Assembly (NCBI RefSeq): GCF_000019525.1
Contig: NC_010506.1
Location: 3,224,001 to 3,288,000 of the forward strand
Length of the DNA stretch: 64,000 bases
Reading direction: 5' to 3'
Origin: Shewanella woodyi ATCC 51908
GTDB taxonomy: Bacteria > Pseudomonadota > Gammaproteobacteria > Enterobacterales > Shewanellaceae
The position numbers were made by a program, and so were the translations under genes. Positions 43,861 to 53,483 of the stretch are shown one piece after another (within the stretch, counting starts at the first letter, position 1; every line of letters begins with the position of its first letter). The notes beneath the pieces were generated by a model, which did no database searches, was not told the origin of the DNA, and saw only the letters and a program-made list of their open reading frames with translations.

Positions 43861-44505
43861 TTAGCCTTTAATCTGATAATCGCCCTTAGTCGACAGCGTC
43901 ACAGTGATCACCGAATCGGTTTGGTTTTTCCAGTACCAGCCATGGGAGCCGGCAAAAGGCGTGGTCAATGAGCCCTTCATCTTATCCGATGTGGTGATTG
44001 AAAAACTCTCAAAGTAACCCGTTTTATCCCCTTTAGGCTCGCCATGAAAATCAAAGTAAAGTGGCTCTCCATCTGTGCTCCACTCATACTCCAAGTGTGT
44101 ATGTGCGTCCATCAGCAATTTATACTCAAGTCCTTTTCCTGCTGGAATATCGATATTAACCAGATCGCTTCTAACGCCTGGAGTTTGTCGTCTCTGAGCT
44201 ATTTGCTCCAACGATGGCGCATCAGCCACAGCTTGAAAACCGGTCTCACTAACAGGGAGTGTAGCCTTAGGGTCACTACTGCCACTAACCTTCTCACTCT
44301 CAAGCAAACCATTTTGCGACAGTTGAGTAAGCCCTAGTGATTTGCCTAGACCTGTCGGGTCGATATTATACTCGGCAGGCAAAATGGCGATAAGCAGAAC
44401 AACTGCGGCAATCATAGATGCGGCAATACTGGCTTTAACTAGCGTCGCGGTTGAGTGAACTGGGATCTCAACACTGATCTCATTGCTATTTTTTTGATTT
44501 GTCAT
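43861..44505 (-). CDS. Transmembrane anchor protein encoded next to HupE/UreJ-like gene
   Basis: This protein of 214 residues has one membrane helix near residues 25-45 (VKASIAASMIAAVVLLIAIL), then a linker and a soluble domain. The domain has DIPAGKGLEYKLLMDAHTHL, YEWSTDGEPLYFDFHGEPKG and FAGSHGWYWKNQTDSVITV. From memory, such proteins are annotated as transmembrane anchor proteins and occur beside HupE/UreJ-2 genes. The WYWKNQ...ITV end suggests a beta-sandwich facing the periplasm. CAGGAAA lies before the ATG. It follows the HupE-like gene in an operon, with a role probably tied to the metal or hydrogenase function of its neighbour; this is not proven. Confidence 0.65.
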   Translation of the reverse strand: MTNQKNSNEISVEIPVHSTATLVKASIAASMIAAVVLLIAILPAEYNIDPTGLGKSLGLTQLSQNGLLESEKVSGSSDPKATLPVSETGFQAVADAPSLEQIAQRRQTPGVRSDLVNIDIPAGKGLEYKLLMDAHTHLEYEWSTDGEPLYFDFHGEPKGDKTGYFESFSITTSDKMKGSLTTPFAGSHGWYWKNQTDSVITVTLSTKGDYQIKG

Positions 44506-44542
44506 TATTTTTCCTGATCTTTATCTGAACGTTCACAAAACG

Positions 44543-45250
44543 TTAGCTAGTAAAATAACCCGTCAATTGAAAGCCGACTAACATCAAGCCGCCACTCATC
44601 AACAGGGTATTTGTCGCAGTTGAAAACTGAAAGTAACTTCTATGTCTTCGCCAAAAACTCATCAAAATGAGCACGGCGCCTAAGACTAAGAACTGGCCAA
44701 TTTCGACGCCTAAATTAAACGCCAAAATATTGGGCACTAGACCATCTTGCGGCAGCTTAAACTCCTGAATTTTTGTCGCTAAGCCAAAACCATGAAACAA
44801 GCCAAAAATCATCACCGCAACTTTAGTATTGGGTTGAAAGCCAAATACTCGCTTAAACCCTCCCAAGTTATCAAAGCCTTTATAGACAATTGAAAAGCCG
44901 ATAATGGCATCGATAAGATAGGGGTTCACCTCAATATCGTTGAGCACGCCAAACAGTAAGGTGATGCTATGACCTAAGGTAAATAGACTCACATAGAGCA
45001 AGACATCTTTACCTCTAAAGAGGAAAAAAATCACTCCGACTAAAAACAACAGATGATCGTAACCCGTCACCATGTGCTTGGCGCCAATATAGATAAAGGG
45101 CAAGATTGAGATCCCTTCATTAAGGATTAAAAACTGTTTAGTTGCCTCATCCACCCCGTGGGCCGATAACGTAAATGACACTGACAACCCCAATATTGCC
45201 AGCAATAATCCCATCAACATCTTTAAGGTGTTAGCCAAAATCTGGCTCAT
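44543..45250 (-). CDS. HupE/UreJ-family membrane protein
   Basis: This protein of 235 residues, from ATG 45250 (MSQILANTLKMLMG) with GGAG eight bases upstream, has about six helices. The family signature is GAKHMVTGYDHLLFLVGVIF, whose His and Asp residues resemble the nickel-binding helix of HupE, followed by FTLGHSITLLFG. A second GLFHGFGLATK motif follows. HupE/UreJ proteins move nickel or related metals for hydrogenase and urease, but no hydrogenase or urease gene is present here. Metal uptake or efflux is likely. Confidence 0.75.
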   Translation of the reverse strand: MSQILANTLKMLMGLLLAILGLSVSFTLSAHGVDEATKQFLILNEGISILPFIYIGAKHMVTGYDHLLFLVGVIFFLFRGKDVLLYVSLFTLGHSITLLFGVLNDIEVNPYLIDAIIGFSIVYKGFDNLGGFKRVFGFQPNTKVAVMIFGLFHGFGLATKIQEFKLPQDGLVPNILAFNLGVEIGQFLVLGAVLILMSFWRRHRSYFQFSTATNTLLMSGGLMLVGFQLTGYFTS

Positions 45251-45358
45251 TAGACACACTCCATTCGTTTAATGTATATCAGTAAAACAGAGATAAGCAC
45301 ACCATAGCAGTAAGCCAACAAACCTTTGTTTTACATAACTAACTGTCTAGCTTTAGAA

Positions 45359-45760
45359 CTAGAAAAGAGAATAAAAAGATGAATAGAATGGAGGTGGAAG
45401 TGGCGGCGCGTAACCTATGTTTAAATAAGTGAGATCATCATGACTCAAGGTGCCATACAGAAAAAAGCAGCATGTTAATTGAGACTCGACAGGAGGATGA
45501 GATGGCATATGTGAATGGTTGGCATGTTCATGGTCACCCACAGCAGACTCCACTTCGCCGTCAAACAGGATAACTGACTCTGTGTATTCGCTCAGGGATG
45601 GTCCATGATGATGGCCTTGAGTAGCACTGCTTCCGTGAAGGTGATGATGGCTAACAGCTGGGCCTATGGGATGATAGCTATGTGGATATTGTACCGAAAA
45701 CGCCTCACCTAACGTTAATACCTGACATAAAAACACCACCAGTAAAATCACCAGTGTCAT
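45359..45760 (-). CDS. His-rich membrane-anchored or secreted protein
   Basis: Taken from ATG 45760 (MTLVILLVVFLCQVLTLGEA) it has about 133 residues with a signal-like helix; the frame extends to 45862 but that part lacks a signal and a start site. The rest is rich in histidine: SYHPIGPAVSHHHLHG, QGHHHGPS and DHEHANHSHMPSHPP. Such stretches bind nickel, zinc or copper. A C-terminal CCFFLYGTLS follows. It precedes the HupE-like gene, and the pair suggests metal handling. No family is recognised. Confidence 0.5.
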   Translation of the reverse strand: MTLVILLVVFLCQVLTLGEAFSVQYPHSYHPIGPAVSHHHLHGSSATQGHHHGPSLSEYTESVILFDGEVESAVGDHEHANHSHMPSHPPVESQLTCCFFLYGTLSHDDLTYLNIGYAPPLPPPFYSSFYSLF

Positions 45761-45968
45761 GTTTGAATGCACTCTCCTCCCTGCCTTCCTGGCGACGCCT
45801 ATCGAAAGTGGTTCGGTAAATCTTGGTAAGTCAGTTTTAGAGTTTAACAGTGATAGCCTCAATCAATTATTTACATTAGCAAAAGCTGCTAAAGTCATAG
45901 CATTTAATCAGATCTACACAAAAAGTCCAGCAAGTCGAAAATGAGTATTACAACCACAGCCAAGTAGA

Positions 45969-46385
45969 TTAAGCACCCAATAACGGTAAGGTTTTAAGCC
46001 TGTGATAATTAAGTGCCAAGAGTAAACAGTGGCGTAACTTTTCTTTGGGTAGCGATTTATCAAGAGGTAACACTATTGCCCTATTTCCCTGAAAAATAAA
46101 CGTATCGGAATATAACTCACGAAATGTATCCACCAACTTAGTATTACAGATAAAGAAAATATGGATCTCATCAGGATCTTTAGCGCTCCAATCCATACGT
46201 ATGGTACTGCCGTTTTTCACTAGATAACTAGGTTGACCCCATTTTAAGGTCTCCTCTAGCTCCCCCAACCGCTCTTGCTCGAAAATATCGAGTATCCACT
46301 GCCGAATTAATAACAAAATGACTTTTACATTTTCTGGATACTGCTGAAACTTATCCTCAACACCCTGCTCCATCTTCTCCCCCAT
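45969..46385 (-). CDS. DUF1801-family protein
   Basis: This protein of 138 residues has the DUF1801 pattern: LRQWILDIFEQERLGELEE-like helices, then ETLKWGQPSYLVKNG and IRMDWSAKDPDEIHIFF, and the end LRHCLLLALNYHRLKTL. The KWGxPxY block is the strongest sign. The family is small, soluble and of unknown function, with a fold like YdhG/Frataxin-type proteins. An internal ATG at 46373 follows GGGGGAG closely and may be an alternative start. Confidence 0.8.
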   Translation of the reverse strand: MGEKMEQGVEDKFQQYPENVKVILLLIRQWILDIFEQERLGELEETLKWGQPSYLVKNGSTIRMDWSAKDPDEIHIFFICNTKLVDTFRELYSDTFIFQGNRAIVLPLDKSLPKEKLRHCLLLALNYHRLKTLPLLGA

Positions 46386-46637
46386 ATTTAGGCGTTAACG
46401 CCGAACACCAAAATAATACATTAAACCTAAAAGCAGCAACAGATAAGCACAAACAACCAGAGTATTGACAGAGAGCGTTATTTACAACATCTTAATTCCT
46501 ATCAGTGTCAGATAATAAGCCGACAGCTCGTTCCCTTGCGATCGGACTGGGAGCATATAACTCATCTAAATGAGTAACGAGATTTACTGCAACCCCAACT
46601 AGAATAATACCAATATAACGGATCTAAGGGACGTGAA

Positions 46638-48587
46638 ATGACTAGAAAAAGAGTGTGGTACAAAGTTCTTGAGAATAAGAATGAGCTTCTAGAAGGCCGT
46701 GTAATGTCAGTCACAGCTGGACATCAAGTCCTCTGTTTAAGCCATTTTGAGGGAAAGTATTCCGCCTTAGATAACCGTTGTCCCCATCAAGGTGGCCCAC
46801 TGGGTGAAGGCTCGATAGAGAAAGGGTTACTTCGTTGTCCTTGGCATGGTTGGGAGTTTCACCCCTGCTCTGGTATACCGCCAGGCGGTTTTAACGATGG
46901 TATTCAAACTTTTGAAGTCAAAGTTGAAGGTGACAACATCCTTGTCGCCATCGAAGAGGAGGAGGAACATCAAGCCACCATCTCAGATGTGATGGTGGAA
47001 ACCATGGTCAACTGGGGCGTTAACCGAGTATTTGGCATGGTTGGTCACTCAAACCTCGGCATGGCCGATGCTCTCAGGCGTCAAGAGGAGCAAGGTAATC
47101 TTAAATTTATTGGCATACGCCATGAAGGTGCCGCCTCATTTGCCGCCTCAGCTTATGGTAAGTTAACTGGAAAACCCGCCGCCTGTTTCGCCATTGCAGG
47201 GCCAGGCTCTACCAATATGTTTACAGGACTTTGGGATGCTAAAGTTGACCGAGCGCCCATATTGGCATTAACAGGCCAAGTGGCGACTCAAGTGGTCGGT
47301 ACGGGTAACTTTCAAGAGGTTGATCTGATTAATGCGTTTAACTCTGTGGCCGAGTTCAACCATAGGGTCGAGCATAAGAGTAAACACAGTGAACTGATGA
47401 GCTTGGCTATCAAAACCGCCATCATTAAGCGCGATGTCTCCCACCTCACCTTCCCTGATGAAGTACAAGAGTTACCCCTTGAGAACAATGAGCGCGCACA
47501 GACCGATGAGGAGCGGATCACCTCCTTTACCATAGCGCCACCTCAAGAGAGCGTTGATAAAGCGCTCAACATGCTCAATCAATCGGCCAAACCAGCTATT
47601 ATCGTCGGCCACGGGGCCAGATTTCACATGAAGGAGATCCTCGACTTTGCTGAGAAGTTGAACTGCCCAGTGATGACCACTTTTAAAGCCAAAGGTCAGA
47701 TCTCAGATAGCCATCCATTAGGTTGTGGTGTATTAGGACGAAGCGGAACACCTATCGCATCATGGTTTATGAATGAAGCCGATCTACTACTGGTTATTGG
47801 TGCCTCGTTTTCAAACCACAGCGGGATCACACCTAAAAAGCCCACTATACAGATAGATTTCGATCCTCTTGCGTTAAGCAAGTTCCACAAAATTGATGCT
47901 GCTGTCTGGGGTGAGATATCGGTTACAGTGAAAATTCTAGCCGCAAAAATGACCAGTTTCGACAATAAAATTAATCGAATAGAGGATATCAAGAAACGCA
48001 GTGATATTTGGGCGGCAGAGAAAGCTAAACGCCTCACCGAAGACCGAGGTAAAGGGATCAGCTCCATATCTGTCTTCGATGCACTATCAAAACTCACACC
48101 AGAGAATGCCGTTGTGTGTGTCGATGTAGGTAACAACGCCTATTCACTGGGTCGATATTTTGAAAGTAAGCAACAAACATTTCTGATGTCAGGCTATCTC
48201 GGCTCTATCGGCTTCGCCTTTCCTGCAGCCATGGGCGCATGGGCAGCGGTTGGTAGTCAAAGACCCATTATCGCGGTCGCTGGTGACGGCGGTTTCTGTC
48301 AATATTTAGCAGAGCTAACTACAGCGGTAAAATACAAAATGCCTATTAAGGCGATTATCTTAAACAACAGTGAACTTGGCAAAATATCCAAGGAGCAGAG
48401 AGCCGGAGAGTTCGATGTCTGGGCCACAGATTTAGTTAATCCTAACTTCTCACAATACGCTAACTCCTGTGGCGCTCTGGGCATACGTGTCACAGAAAAT
48501 GAAGCCCTTGAGGAGGCCATGAAGACTGTGATGTCTCACGACGGTCCTGCACTGCTTGAGATAATCACAGATGTTGGTTTAATCTAA
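46638..48587 (+). CDS. Rieske domain fused to a thiamine-diphosphate enzyme
   Basis: This 649-residue protein combines two modules. Residues 1-105 form a Rieske [2Fe-2S] domain with Cys48-x-His50 (NRCPHQGGPLG) and Cys67-x2-His70 (LRCPWHGWEFHPC). From about 115 to the end lies a complete ThDP enzyme of the pyruvate oxidase/acetolactate synthase class: the activating Glu163 in IRHEGAASFAA, a central domain, and the GDG-NN motif VAGDGGFCQY (near 549) with IKAIILNNSELGKI. Such enzymes decarboxylate 2-oxo acids. The fusion suggests electrons from the ThDP intermediate pass to the cluster or that the Rieske domain delivers them. The start has AGGGACGTG before ATG 46638. Confidence 0.85.
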   Translation: MTRKRVWYKVLENKNELLEGRVMSVTAGHQVLCLSHFEGKYSALDNRCPHQGGPLGEGSIEKGLLRCPWHGWEFHPCSGIPPGGFNDGIQTFEVKVEGDNILVAIEEEEEHQATISDVMVETMVNWGVNRVFGMVGHSNLGMADALRRQEEQGNLKFIGIRHEGAASFAASAYGKLTGKPAACFAIAGPGSTNMFTGLWDAKVDRAPILALTGQVATQVVGTGNFQEVDLINAFNSVAEFNHRVEHKSKHSELMSLAIKTAIIKRDVSHLTFPDEVQELPLENNERAQTDEERITSFTIAPPQESVDKALNMLNQSAKPAIIVGHGARFHMKEILDFAEKLNCPVMTTFKAKGQISDSHPLGCGVLGRSGTPIASWFMNEADLLLVIGASFSNHSGITPKKPTIQIDFDPLALSKFHKIDAAVWGEISVTVKILAAKMTSFDNKINRIEDIKKRSDIWAAEKAKRLTEDRGKGISSISVFDALSKLTPENAVVCVDVGNNAYSLGRYFESKQQTFLMSGYLGSIGFAFPAAMGAWAAVGSQRPIIAVAGDGGFCQYLAELTTAVKYKMPIKAIILNNSELGKISKEQRAGEFDVWATDLVNPNFSQYANSCGALGIRVTENEALEEAMKTVMSHDGPALLEIITDVGLI

Positions 48588-48829
48588 TCCGATAGATAGC
48601 TCTCAGTGAACCTCTATCTAAAAGGGGTTCACTTCCTCCTCTTACAAGCGATCAACTCTCAATGGCAATTTAAAGCAAGAGTGGCTCATCACACACCAGT
48701 GACTTTATGAAGATATATTCACCACTTAAACCAAAACTGGATTAACATCACGTTAGAATGGTTGCAAAAAATGGCGATTACGCCATAGTGAGCCAGCAAC
48801 TGAATATTATCTCTGGAGACCAAGAGAAC

Positions 48830-49837
48830 ATGAGCCAAATTAACCTACTCTTATTGTGCGGCGGTGGTGGAGACGAGCATGCGATTTCGCTTATGTCTGC
48901 AGACTTCCTCGAAACCTCATTGGCTAAAGAGCCTGAGATAAATCTATTAAGAGTAGAACTGGACGGTCAGGGACACTACCGAACCCAAGATGGCAGAAGC
49001 TGTGAGCTCACCAACCGCAAAGAGATCCGTTTTGCTGCTGAGGAGCAAGCGCCCTGGCCCGTCGATTATGTGATCCCCTGTATTCACGGCTTCCCTGGTG
49101 AAACTGGTGATATTCAATCTTATTTCGACTTAATCAAACTACCCTTCTTTGGTTGTGACTCTGAATCAAGTAGTAACTGCTTCAATAAGGTGACAGCAAA
49201 GATGTGGTTCAGTGCCCTTGGAGTGCCGAATACTCCCTACATCTTCCTCAATGAGTTGAATCAAGAGTCTATCGCACAAACTAAACAAGCACTGGAAAAC
49301 TGGGGCTCAATCTTTATTAAGGCTGCATCACAGGGTTCATCTGTTGGTTGTTACCGAGTCGACAGCCAAGATGAACTTGTCTCAAGTTTAGAGCAAGCAT
49401 TCAGCTTCTCTCCCTATGTTATTGTTGAAAAAACCATTAACGCCCGAGAGCTCGAAGTCGCAGCTTATGAGTTAAATGGTGAGATAGTGGCAACCAAACC
49501 TGGTGAGATCATCTGCGCTAGTAACACCTTCTACAGTTTCGATGAGAAATACGCTGCTAACAGCAAAGCTGAAACTAAAGTAGAGGCGGATGTCAGTGAA
49601 GAGGTAGCCCAGCAGATCCAGGCCTATGCCATTAAAGTGTTTAAAGGGATGAAGTTGAGCCATCTTTCACGTATAGACTTCTTTTTAACAGAAGATAATG
49701 AAATTTTACTCAATGAGATCAATACCTTTCCTGGGCTAACGCCTATCTCAATGTTCCCTAAGATGCTGCAAAATCATGGTGATGACTTTACCCATTACCT
49801 CTACTCGAACATAAAGTCACAGCTCGTATCAGCGTAG
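48830..49837 (+). CDS. ddl: D-alanine--D-alanine ligase
   Basis: This protein of 335 residues, from ATG 48830 ([20 protein letters not shown]), has the ATP-grasp order: N-terminal [10 protein letters not shown], substrate loop [19 protein letters not shown], nucleotide-binding [16 protein letters not shown], the [16 protein letters not shown] block and the metal site [20 protein letters not shown] followed by [10 protein letters not shown]. It makes D-Ala-D-Ala for peptidoglycan in the cytoplasm. The frame extends to 48758, but that start has no ribosome site. It is a single gene with a terminator. A second ddl in the mur cluster is usual in this group. Confidence 0.9.
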   Translation: MSQINLLLLCGGGGDEHAISLMSADFLETSLAKEPEINLLRVELDGQGHYRTQDGRSCELTNRKEIRFAAEEQAPWPVDYVIPCIHGFPGETGDIQSYFDLIKLPFFGCDSESSSNCFNKVTAKMWFSALGVPNTPYIFLNELNQESIAQTKQALENWGSIFIKAASQGSSVGCYRVDSQDELVSSLEQAFSFSPYVIVEKTINARELEVAAYELNGEIVATKPGEIICASNTFYSFDEKYAANSKAETKVEADVSEEVAQQIQAYAIKVFKGMKLSHLSRIDFFLTEDNEILLNEINTFPGLTPISMFPKMLQNHGDDFTHYLYSNIKSQLVSA

Positions 49838-49849
49838 AGCTAGATAAGA

Positions 49850-49872
49850 AAAGCCAGAGTTCCTCTGGCTTT
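49850..49872. terminator. Bidirectional terminator between ddl and nupC
   Basis: AAAGCCAGAG and CTCTGGCTTT form a 10-bp stem with a 3-base loop, between two convergent genes. Confidence 0.8.
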
Positions 49873-49877
49873 ACCCA

Positions 49878-51083
49878 CTAAATTGACAGGATCACACTGG
49901 CAATAGCCGCGCTCATTAGGTTTGCAAAGACCCCAGCCGCAATAGCTCTAAAGCCATGTTTAGCAATAAACTCTCGACGCTCAGGCACGATGCTACCGAG
50001 ACCACCAATCAGTACGGCCATTGTGCCGATATTCGCAAAACCACAAAGTGCAAAGGTGATCACAGCTTTAGAGTGAGCACTTAATTGATCTTCAATACTC
50101 ATCAAATTAATAAACGCGACAAACTCATTCACAACAATTTTCTGACCAATCAAAGAGCCCGCAGTAATAGCCTCACTCCGTGGGATCCCTAATAGCCATG
50201 CCATAGGTGAAAGCATATAGCCTAAAATAAGCTCAAAACTCAGCTCATAACCAAACCAAGCACCAACAGAACCTAACATGCCATTAAGCAGTGCTATTAC
50301 ACTGACAAATGCCAATAGAGTCGCACCAATGGCAACGGCAATACGCAGGCCTGACATAGCGCCATCAGCTAACGCCTCAATGACATTTGTTGCTCTAGGC
50401 AGTTCAACAGAGGTGATCTCATCGGCTTGATGGCTATCTTTAGAAGGTGGCATCAAGATTTTGGCCATCAGAAGTCCTGCTGGCGCGGACATGAAAGCGG
50501 CAGCGATAAGGTAGCTCAATTCAACCCCAAGGGATGCATAACCCACTAAGGTTCCACCAGCAACTGATGCTAAGCCACAACACATAACGGCAAAGAACTG
50601 TGAATCACTCATTCCTTTGAGGTATGGTTTAATCACTAATGGCGCTTCCACCATGCCAACAAAGATATTCGCCGTGGCGGATAGTGACTCAGCGCGGCCA
50701 GTCCCTAGCAGACGTTGAAGTCCACCACCAATAAAATTGATCACCATCGGCATGAAACCGATATGGTAAAGCGCCGAGATCATGGCTGAGAAAAAGATAA
50801 TAATTCCCAATACATTAATGGCAAAAACAAAACCTAACTTACCACTGGCAAGATCGCCAAATAGGAAGTTGATCCCCACATTACCATACTCAATCACACC
50901 CGATACCACTCCTGTTACCGCTTCAAGAGCTGATTTGCCCGCAGGGATATAGAGGACTAACAGCGCAAAGAATATCTGTAAACCTAAGGCTAAAAACACT
51001 GTGCGGTAGGGAATGCTCTTTCTGTCTACGGACAGCAACCAAGCGAAAAGTAAAATACTAACAATACCTAATAAGGCGGTCAT
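49878..51083 (-). CDS. nupC: Concentrative nucleoside transporter NupC
   Basis: This protein of 401 residues from ATG 51083 (MTALLGIVSILLFAWLLS) matches the E. coli length of 400; a TTG at 51107 is also in frame but lacks a signal. The CNT hallmarks are SATANIFVGMVEAPLVIKPY, FAVMCCGLASVAGGTLVGYA and FVAFINLMS with FALCGFANIGTMAVLIGGLG. It imports nucleosides by proton or sodium symport across the inner membrane. It is monocistronic; the 190-bp leader may hold CRP/CytR sites but none is clear. Confidence 0.93.
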   Translation of the reverse strand: MTALLGIVSILLFAWLLSVDRKSIPYRTVFLALGLQIFFALLVLYIPAGKSALEAVTGVVSGVIEYGNVGINFLFGDLASGKLGFVFAINVLGIIIFFSAMISALYHIGFMPMVINFIGGGLQRLLGTGRAESLSATANIFVGMVEAPLVIKPYLKGMSDSQFFAVMCCGLASVAGGTLVGYASLGVELSYLIAAAFMSAPAGLLMAKILMPPSKDSHQADEITSVELPRATNVIEALADGAMSGLRIAVAIGATLLAFVSVIALLNGMLGSVGAWFGYELSFELILGYMLSPMAWLLGIPRSEAITAGSLIGQKIVVNEFVAFINLMSIEDQLSAHSKAVITFALCGFANIGTMAVLIGGLGSIVPERREFIAKHGFRAIAAGVFANLMSAAIASVILSI

Positions 51084-51299
51084 AACGGGCCTATTTCTAT
51101 CAAACAAAGGGAGAAGCCGCGCATTGTAGGCAGAAAAGGTTGAAGCGCAAGTTGGGTTAGTTAAGGAGTTGTGAGATATAACGATTAAAACATAAACAGT
51201 GAAATAAGCTGTTGTTAAATTAGCGATTTAATCATAAGAGATAAAGATTATTTCCCCTTGGAAATAATCTTTTATTATCAGGAAAAAATCACTCCCCCG

Positions 51300-52241
51300 T
51301 TAACGGTGTTTTAGCCAAGGCTTTAAGTCGCGGTCCCAATAAGCGGGTTGACCAAAATGGCTACGAAGAAACTCTATAATGACTCTGAACTTAGCAGGAA
51401 GGTGTTTACGTTTAGGGTAAACCGCATAAACAGGCAATTTCTGCTCAGTCTGCCACTTTGGCAATAGTGGGATCAATTTCCCCTGCTGAAATTCGTCGGT
51501 AAGCAGATAAGTAGCAAGATGCCCTATTCCATGACCAGAGATCACTCTGTCCCGAACCGCTTCGGAGAGATCGATACGAAAATTACCATTGACCTGCACA
51601 TCAACGACCTCATCTCCCTGAGTAAACGTCCAGTTATCATAGCTGCGGCTCTTACTATGGTAGATAACACAGTTATGCTCAACCAGATCTTGCGGATGCT
51701 CAGGAACGCCATGACTCAGCAGATATTCTGGGGATGCGACTAATACAAAACCAGTATGCGCGAGTCGCTGGGCAACATAGCCATCATGGATCTTCTCCTG
51801 ATTAGTTATCCAGATATCTAAGGATTCCTTCACCATATCGGTTGCATGATCAAACAGAGTTAACTCAAATATGAGTTCAGGATACTCTTGCTGAAGCAGT
51901 TCCAGCGCAGGAATAATATGCAAGGTACCAAAAGATTGTGGTAAACCGAGTTTAACAGTGCCGGAAATATCGTCTCTGGCATCGAGCATATTGGCACCAG
52001 CATCATGCATCAGATCGAACATCTGCTCACAATACAGAGCGAAGCGTTTGCCAGCATCGGTAAAGGTTAAGGTTCGCGTGGTTCGCTGCACAAGCTGCAA
52101 GTTAAGCTCAGCTTCGAGCGCACCAAGCTGCTTACTCACATAGGAGGTTGATGTGTTTAACTGCTTAGCGGCTAAGGTAAAGCTGCCTGTCATCACCAGC
52201 GTATGGAAAACAATCATTTGACTGGCACGATGTTGTATCAC
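51300..52241 (-). CDS. LysR-family transcriptional regulator
   Basis: This protein of about 313 residues is read from GTG 52241, which has GGAG nine bases upstream; the open frame continues to 52295. The N-terminal winged helix is QMIVFHTLVMTGSFTLAAKQ, then STSYVSKQLGALEAELNLQL and RTTRTLTFTDAGKR. The effector domain follows, with SGHGIGHLATYLL. It resembles the LTTR subgroup that regulates an adjacent or unlinked operon. Its neighbour across 210 bp is another LysR gene on the opposite strand. The target is unknown. Confidence 0.85.
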   Translation of the reverse strand: MIQHRASQMIVFHTLVMTGSFTLAAKQLNTSTSYVSKQLGALEAELNLQLVQRTTRTLTFTDAGKRFALYCEQMFDLMHDAGANMLDARDDISGTVKLGLPQSFGTLHIIPALELLQQEYPELIFELTLFDHATDMVKESLDIWITNQEKIHDGYVAQRLAHTGFVLVASPEYLLSHGVPEHPQDLVEHNCVIYHSKSRSYDNWTFTQGDEVVDVQVNGNFRIDLSEAVRDRVISGHGIGHLATYLLTDEFQQGKLIPLLPKWQTEQKLPVYAVYPKRKHLPAKFRVIIEFLRSHFGQPAYWDRDLKPWLKHR

Positions 52242-52451
52242 AGAGATGGACTCCCAGCATAAAAAAACCATTCTACCACCTAGCTTAGCCATCAATAATG
52301 TGATCTCCTAAATTAGATCACATTATTGCTAAAAAGAGTTAAATCAACAGCCATTGTGCAGGACTCTTGCTATCAAACCCGCAGCACCTTACTATCAGCA
52401 GCAAAAGAGAGGCCCCTTGGTGGCTGAGTTTAATTTAAGGAGCCTTATACC

Positions 52452-53396
52452 TTGAAAAACTTTGATTTTAACTTGCTTACTGTACTCGAAGTTCTGCTTG
52501 AAGAGAAAAGTGTCACCTCAGCAGCGGCGCGTTTGCACTTAAGCCAGTCAGCCGTCAGTAAACAGCTAGCCAGATTACGAGACACCTTCGATGATAAGCT
52601 GTTTGAACGTACATCACATGGATTAAGGCCCACACCTAAAGCATTAGCATTGGCCCCAGAGTTGCGTCAGGTACTCAATCAAGTCTCCCAACTTACCCGT
52701 CCCAGTGATTTTGAACCTGAGCTGAGTCAGAGAAAGTTCCGTATCCATATGGTAGAGACCGCTTACTCGCTCACTTATCCCTATTTTATGCCGGAGCTAC
52801 TGCAGCAAGCCCCAAAAATTAAATTAGATAGCCAAACCTGGCACCATAACAGTATGGAGATGCTACTGCGTTGTGAGGTCGATTTAGGGATTGCATGCCG
52901 AGAATGGGATAATCGATCGCTAATGCATATCAAGAATATACCCGATGAGTTGGAGTATGTTGAGCTACTTCGAGATCACCCAATCTGCTTAGTGAGTAAT
53001 CATCACCCACTGCTCAAGGAGCCATGGAACTTAGACACATTTTTAAAATATCGCCACCTGCAGGTCACCTTTGGCGGCATCGAACACTGGCTTTTGGATG
53101 ATGTACTGAAGTTATCTCATCTTGACCGTGATATCGCAGTGAATATGAGTGACTTTACTAGTGCAATGCAGCTGTGTGAGCAGAGTGAATTGCTTCTGTG
53201 CTGTCCGGCAAAATATGCATCTCAGATGAGCCAGAATTACGCCCTCACCACATTAACCGTACCAACAGATCTAATCCCAGGTGCTTACGTACTATTTTGG
53301 CATAAACACTTTAACTTCGATCTTAGTCATTCCTGGTTAAGGGAGTTGATAGCTACTCGCACAATTGCCTATCATCAGGCCAATCTATTGAGTTAG
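52452..53396 (+). CDS. LysR-family transcriptional regulator
   Basis: This protein of 314 residues uses a TTG start (MKNFDFNLLTVLEVLLEEKS) nine bases after AAGGAG. The helix-turn-helix is SVTSAAARLHLSQSAVSKQL with LRPTPKALALAPELR. The effector-binding region has a Cys pair in EQSELLLCCPAK. It is divergent from the LysR gene at 51300-52241. The NodD/NahR-like start, FDFNLLTVLEVLL, suggests the LTTR class of aromatic or amino-acid regulators. The target is not identifiable. Confidence 0.85.
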   Translation: MKNFDFNLLTVLEVLLEEKSVTSAAARLHLSQSAVSKQLARLRDTFDDKLFERTSHGLRPTPKALALAPELRQVLNQVSQLTRPSDFEPELSQRKFRIHMVETAYSLTYPYFMPELLQQAPKIKLDSQTWHHNSMEMLLRCEVDLGIACREWDNRSLMHIKNIPDELEYVELLRDHPICLVSNHHPLLKEPWNLDTFLKYRHLQVTFGGIEHWLLDDVLKLSHLDRDIAVNMSDFTSAMQLCEQSELLLCCPAKYASQMSQNYALTTLTVPTDLIPGAYVLFWHKHFNFDLSHSWLRELIATRTIAYHQANLLS

Positions 53397-53429
53397 CCCA
53401 TTAAGTTAATCTATTGAGTTAACCCATTA
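53382..53429. repeat. 26-bp tandem near-duplication at the end of the LysR gene
   Basis: AATCTATTGAGTTAGCCCAT (with the LysR stop codon inside) recurs 26 bp on as AATCTATTGAGTTAACCCAT. One substitution separates the copies. It is a simple slippage duplication just before the terminator. Confidence 0.8.
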
Positions 53430-53460
53430 AAAAAGCCAACAGCATGCTGTTGGCTTTTTA
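53429..53460. terminator. Bidirectional terminator between LysR and napC
   Basis: The stem AAAAAGCCAACAGCATGCTG and its complement forms a perfect hairpin over GCATGC, with A/T runs on both sides. Confidence 0.85.
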
Positions 53461-53483
53461 GTCTGTGATACCGAGCAACTGTT

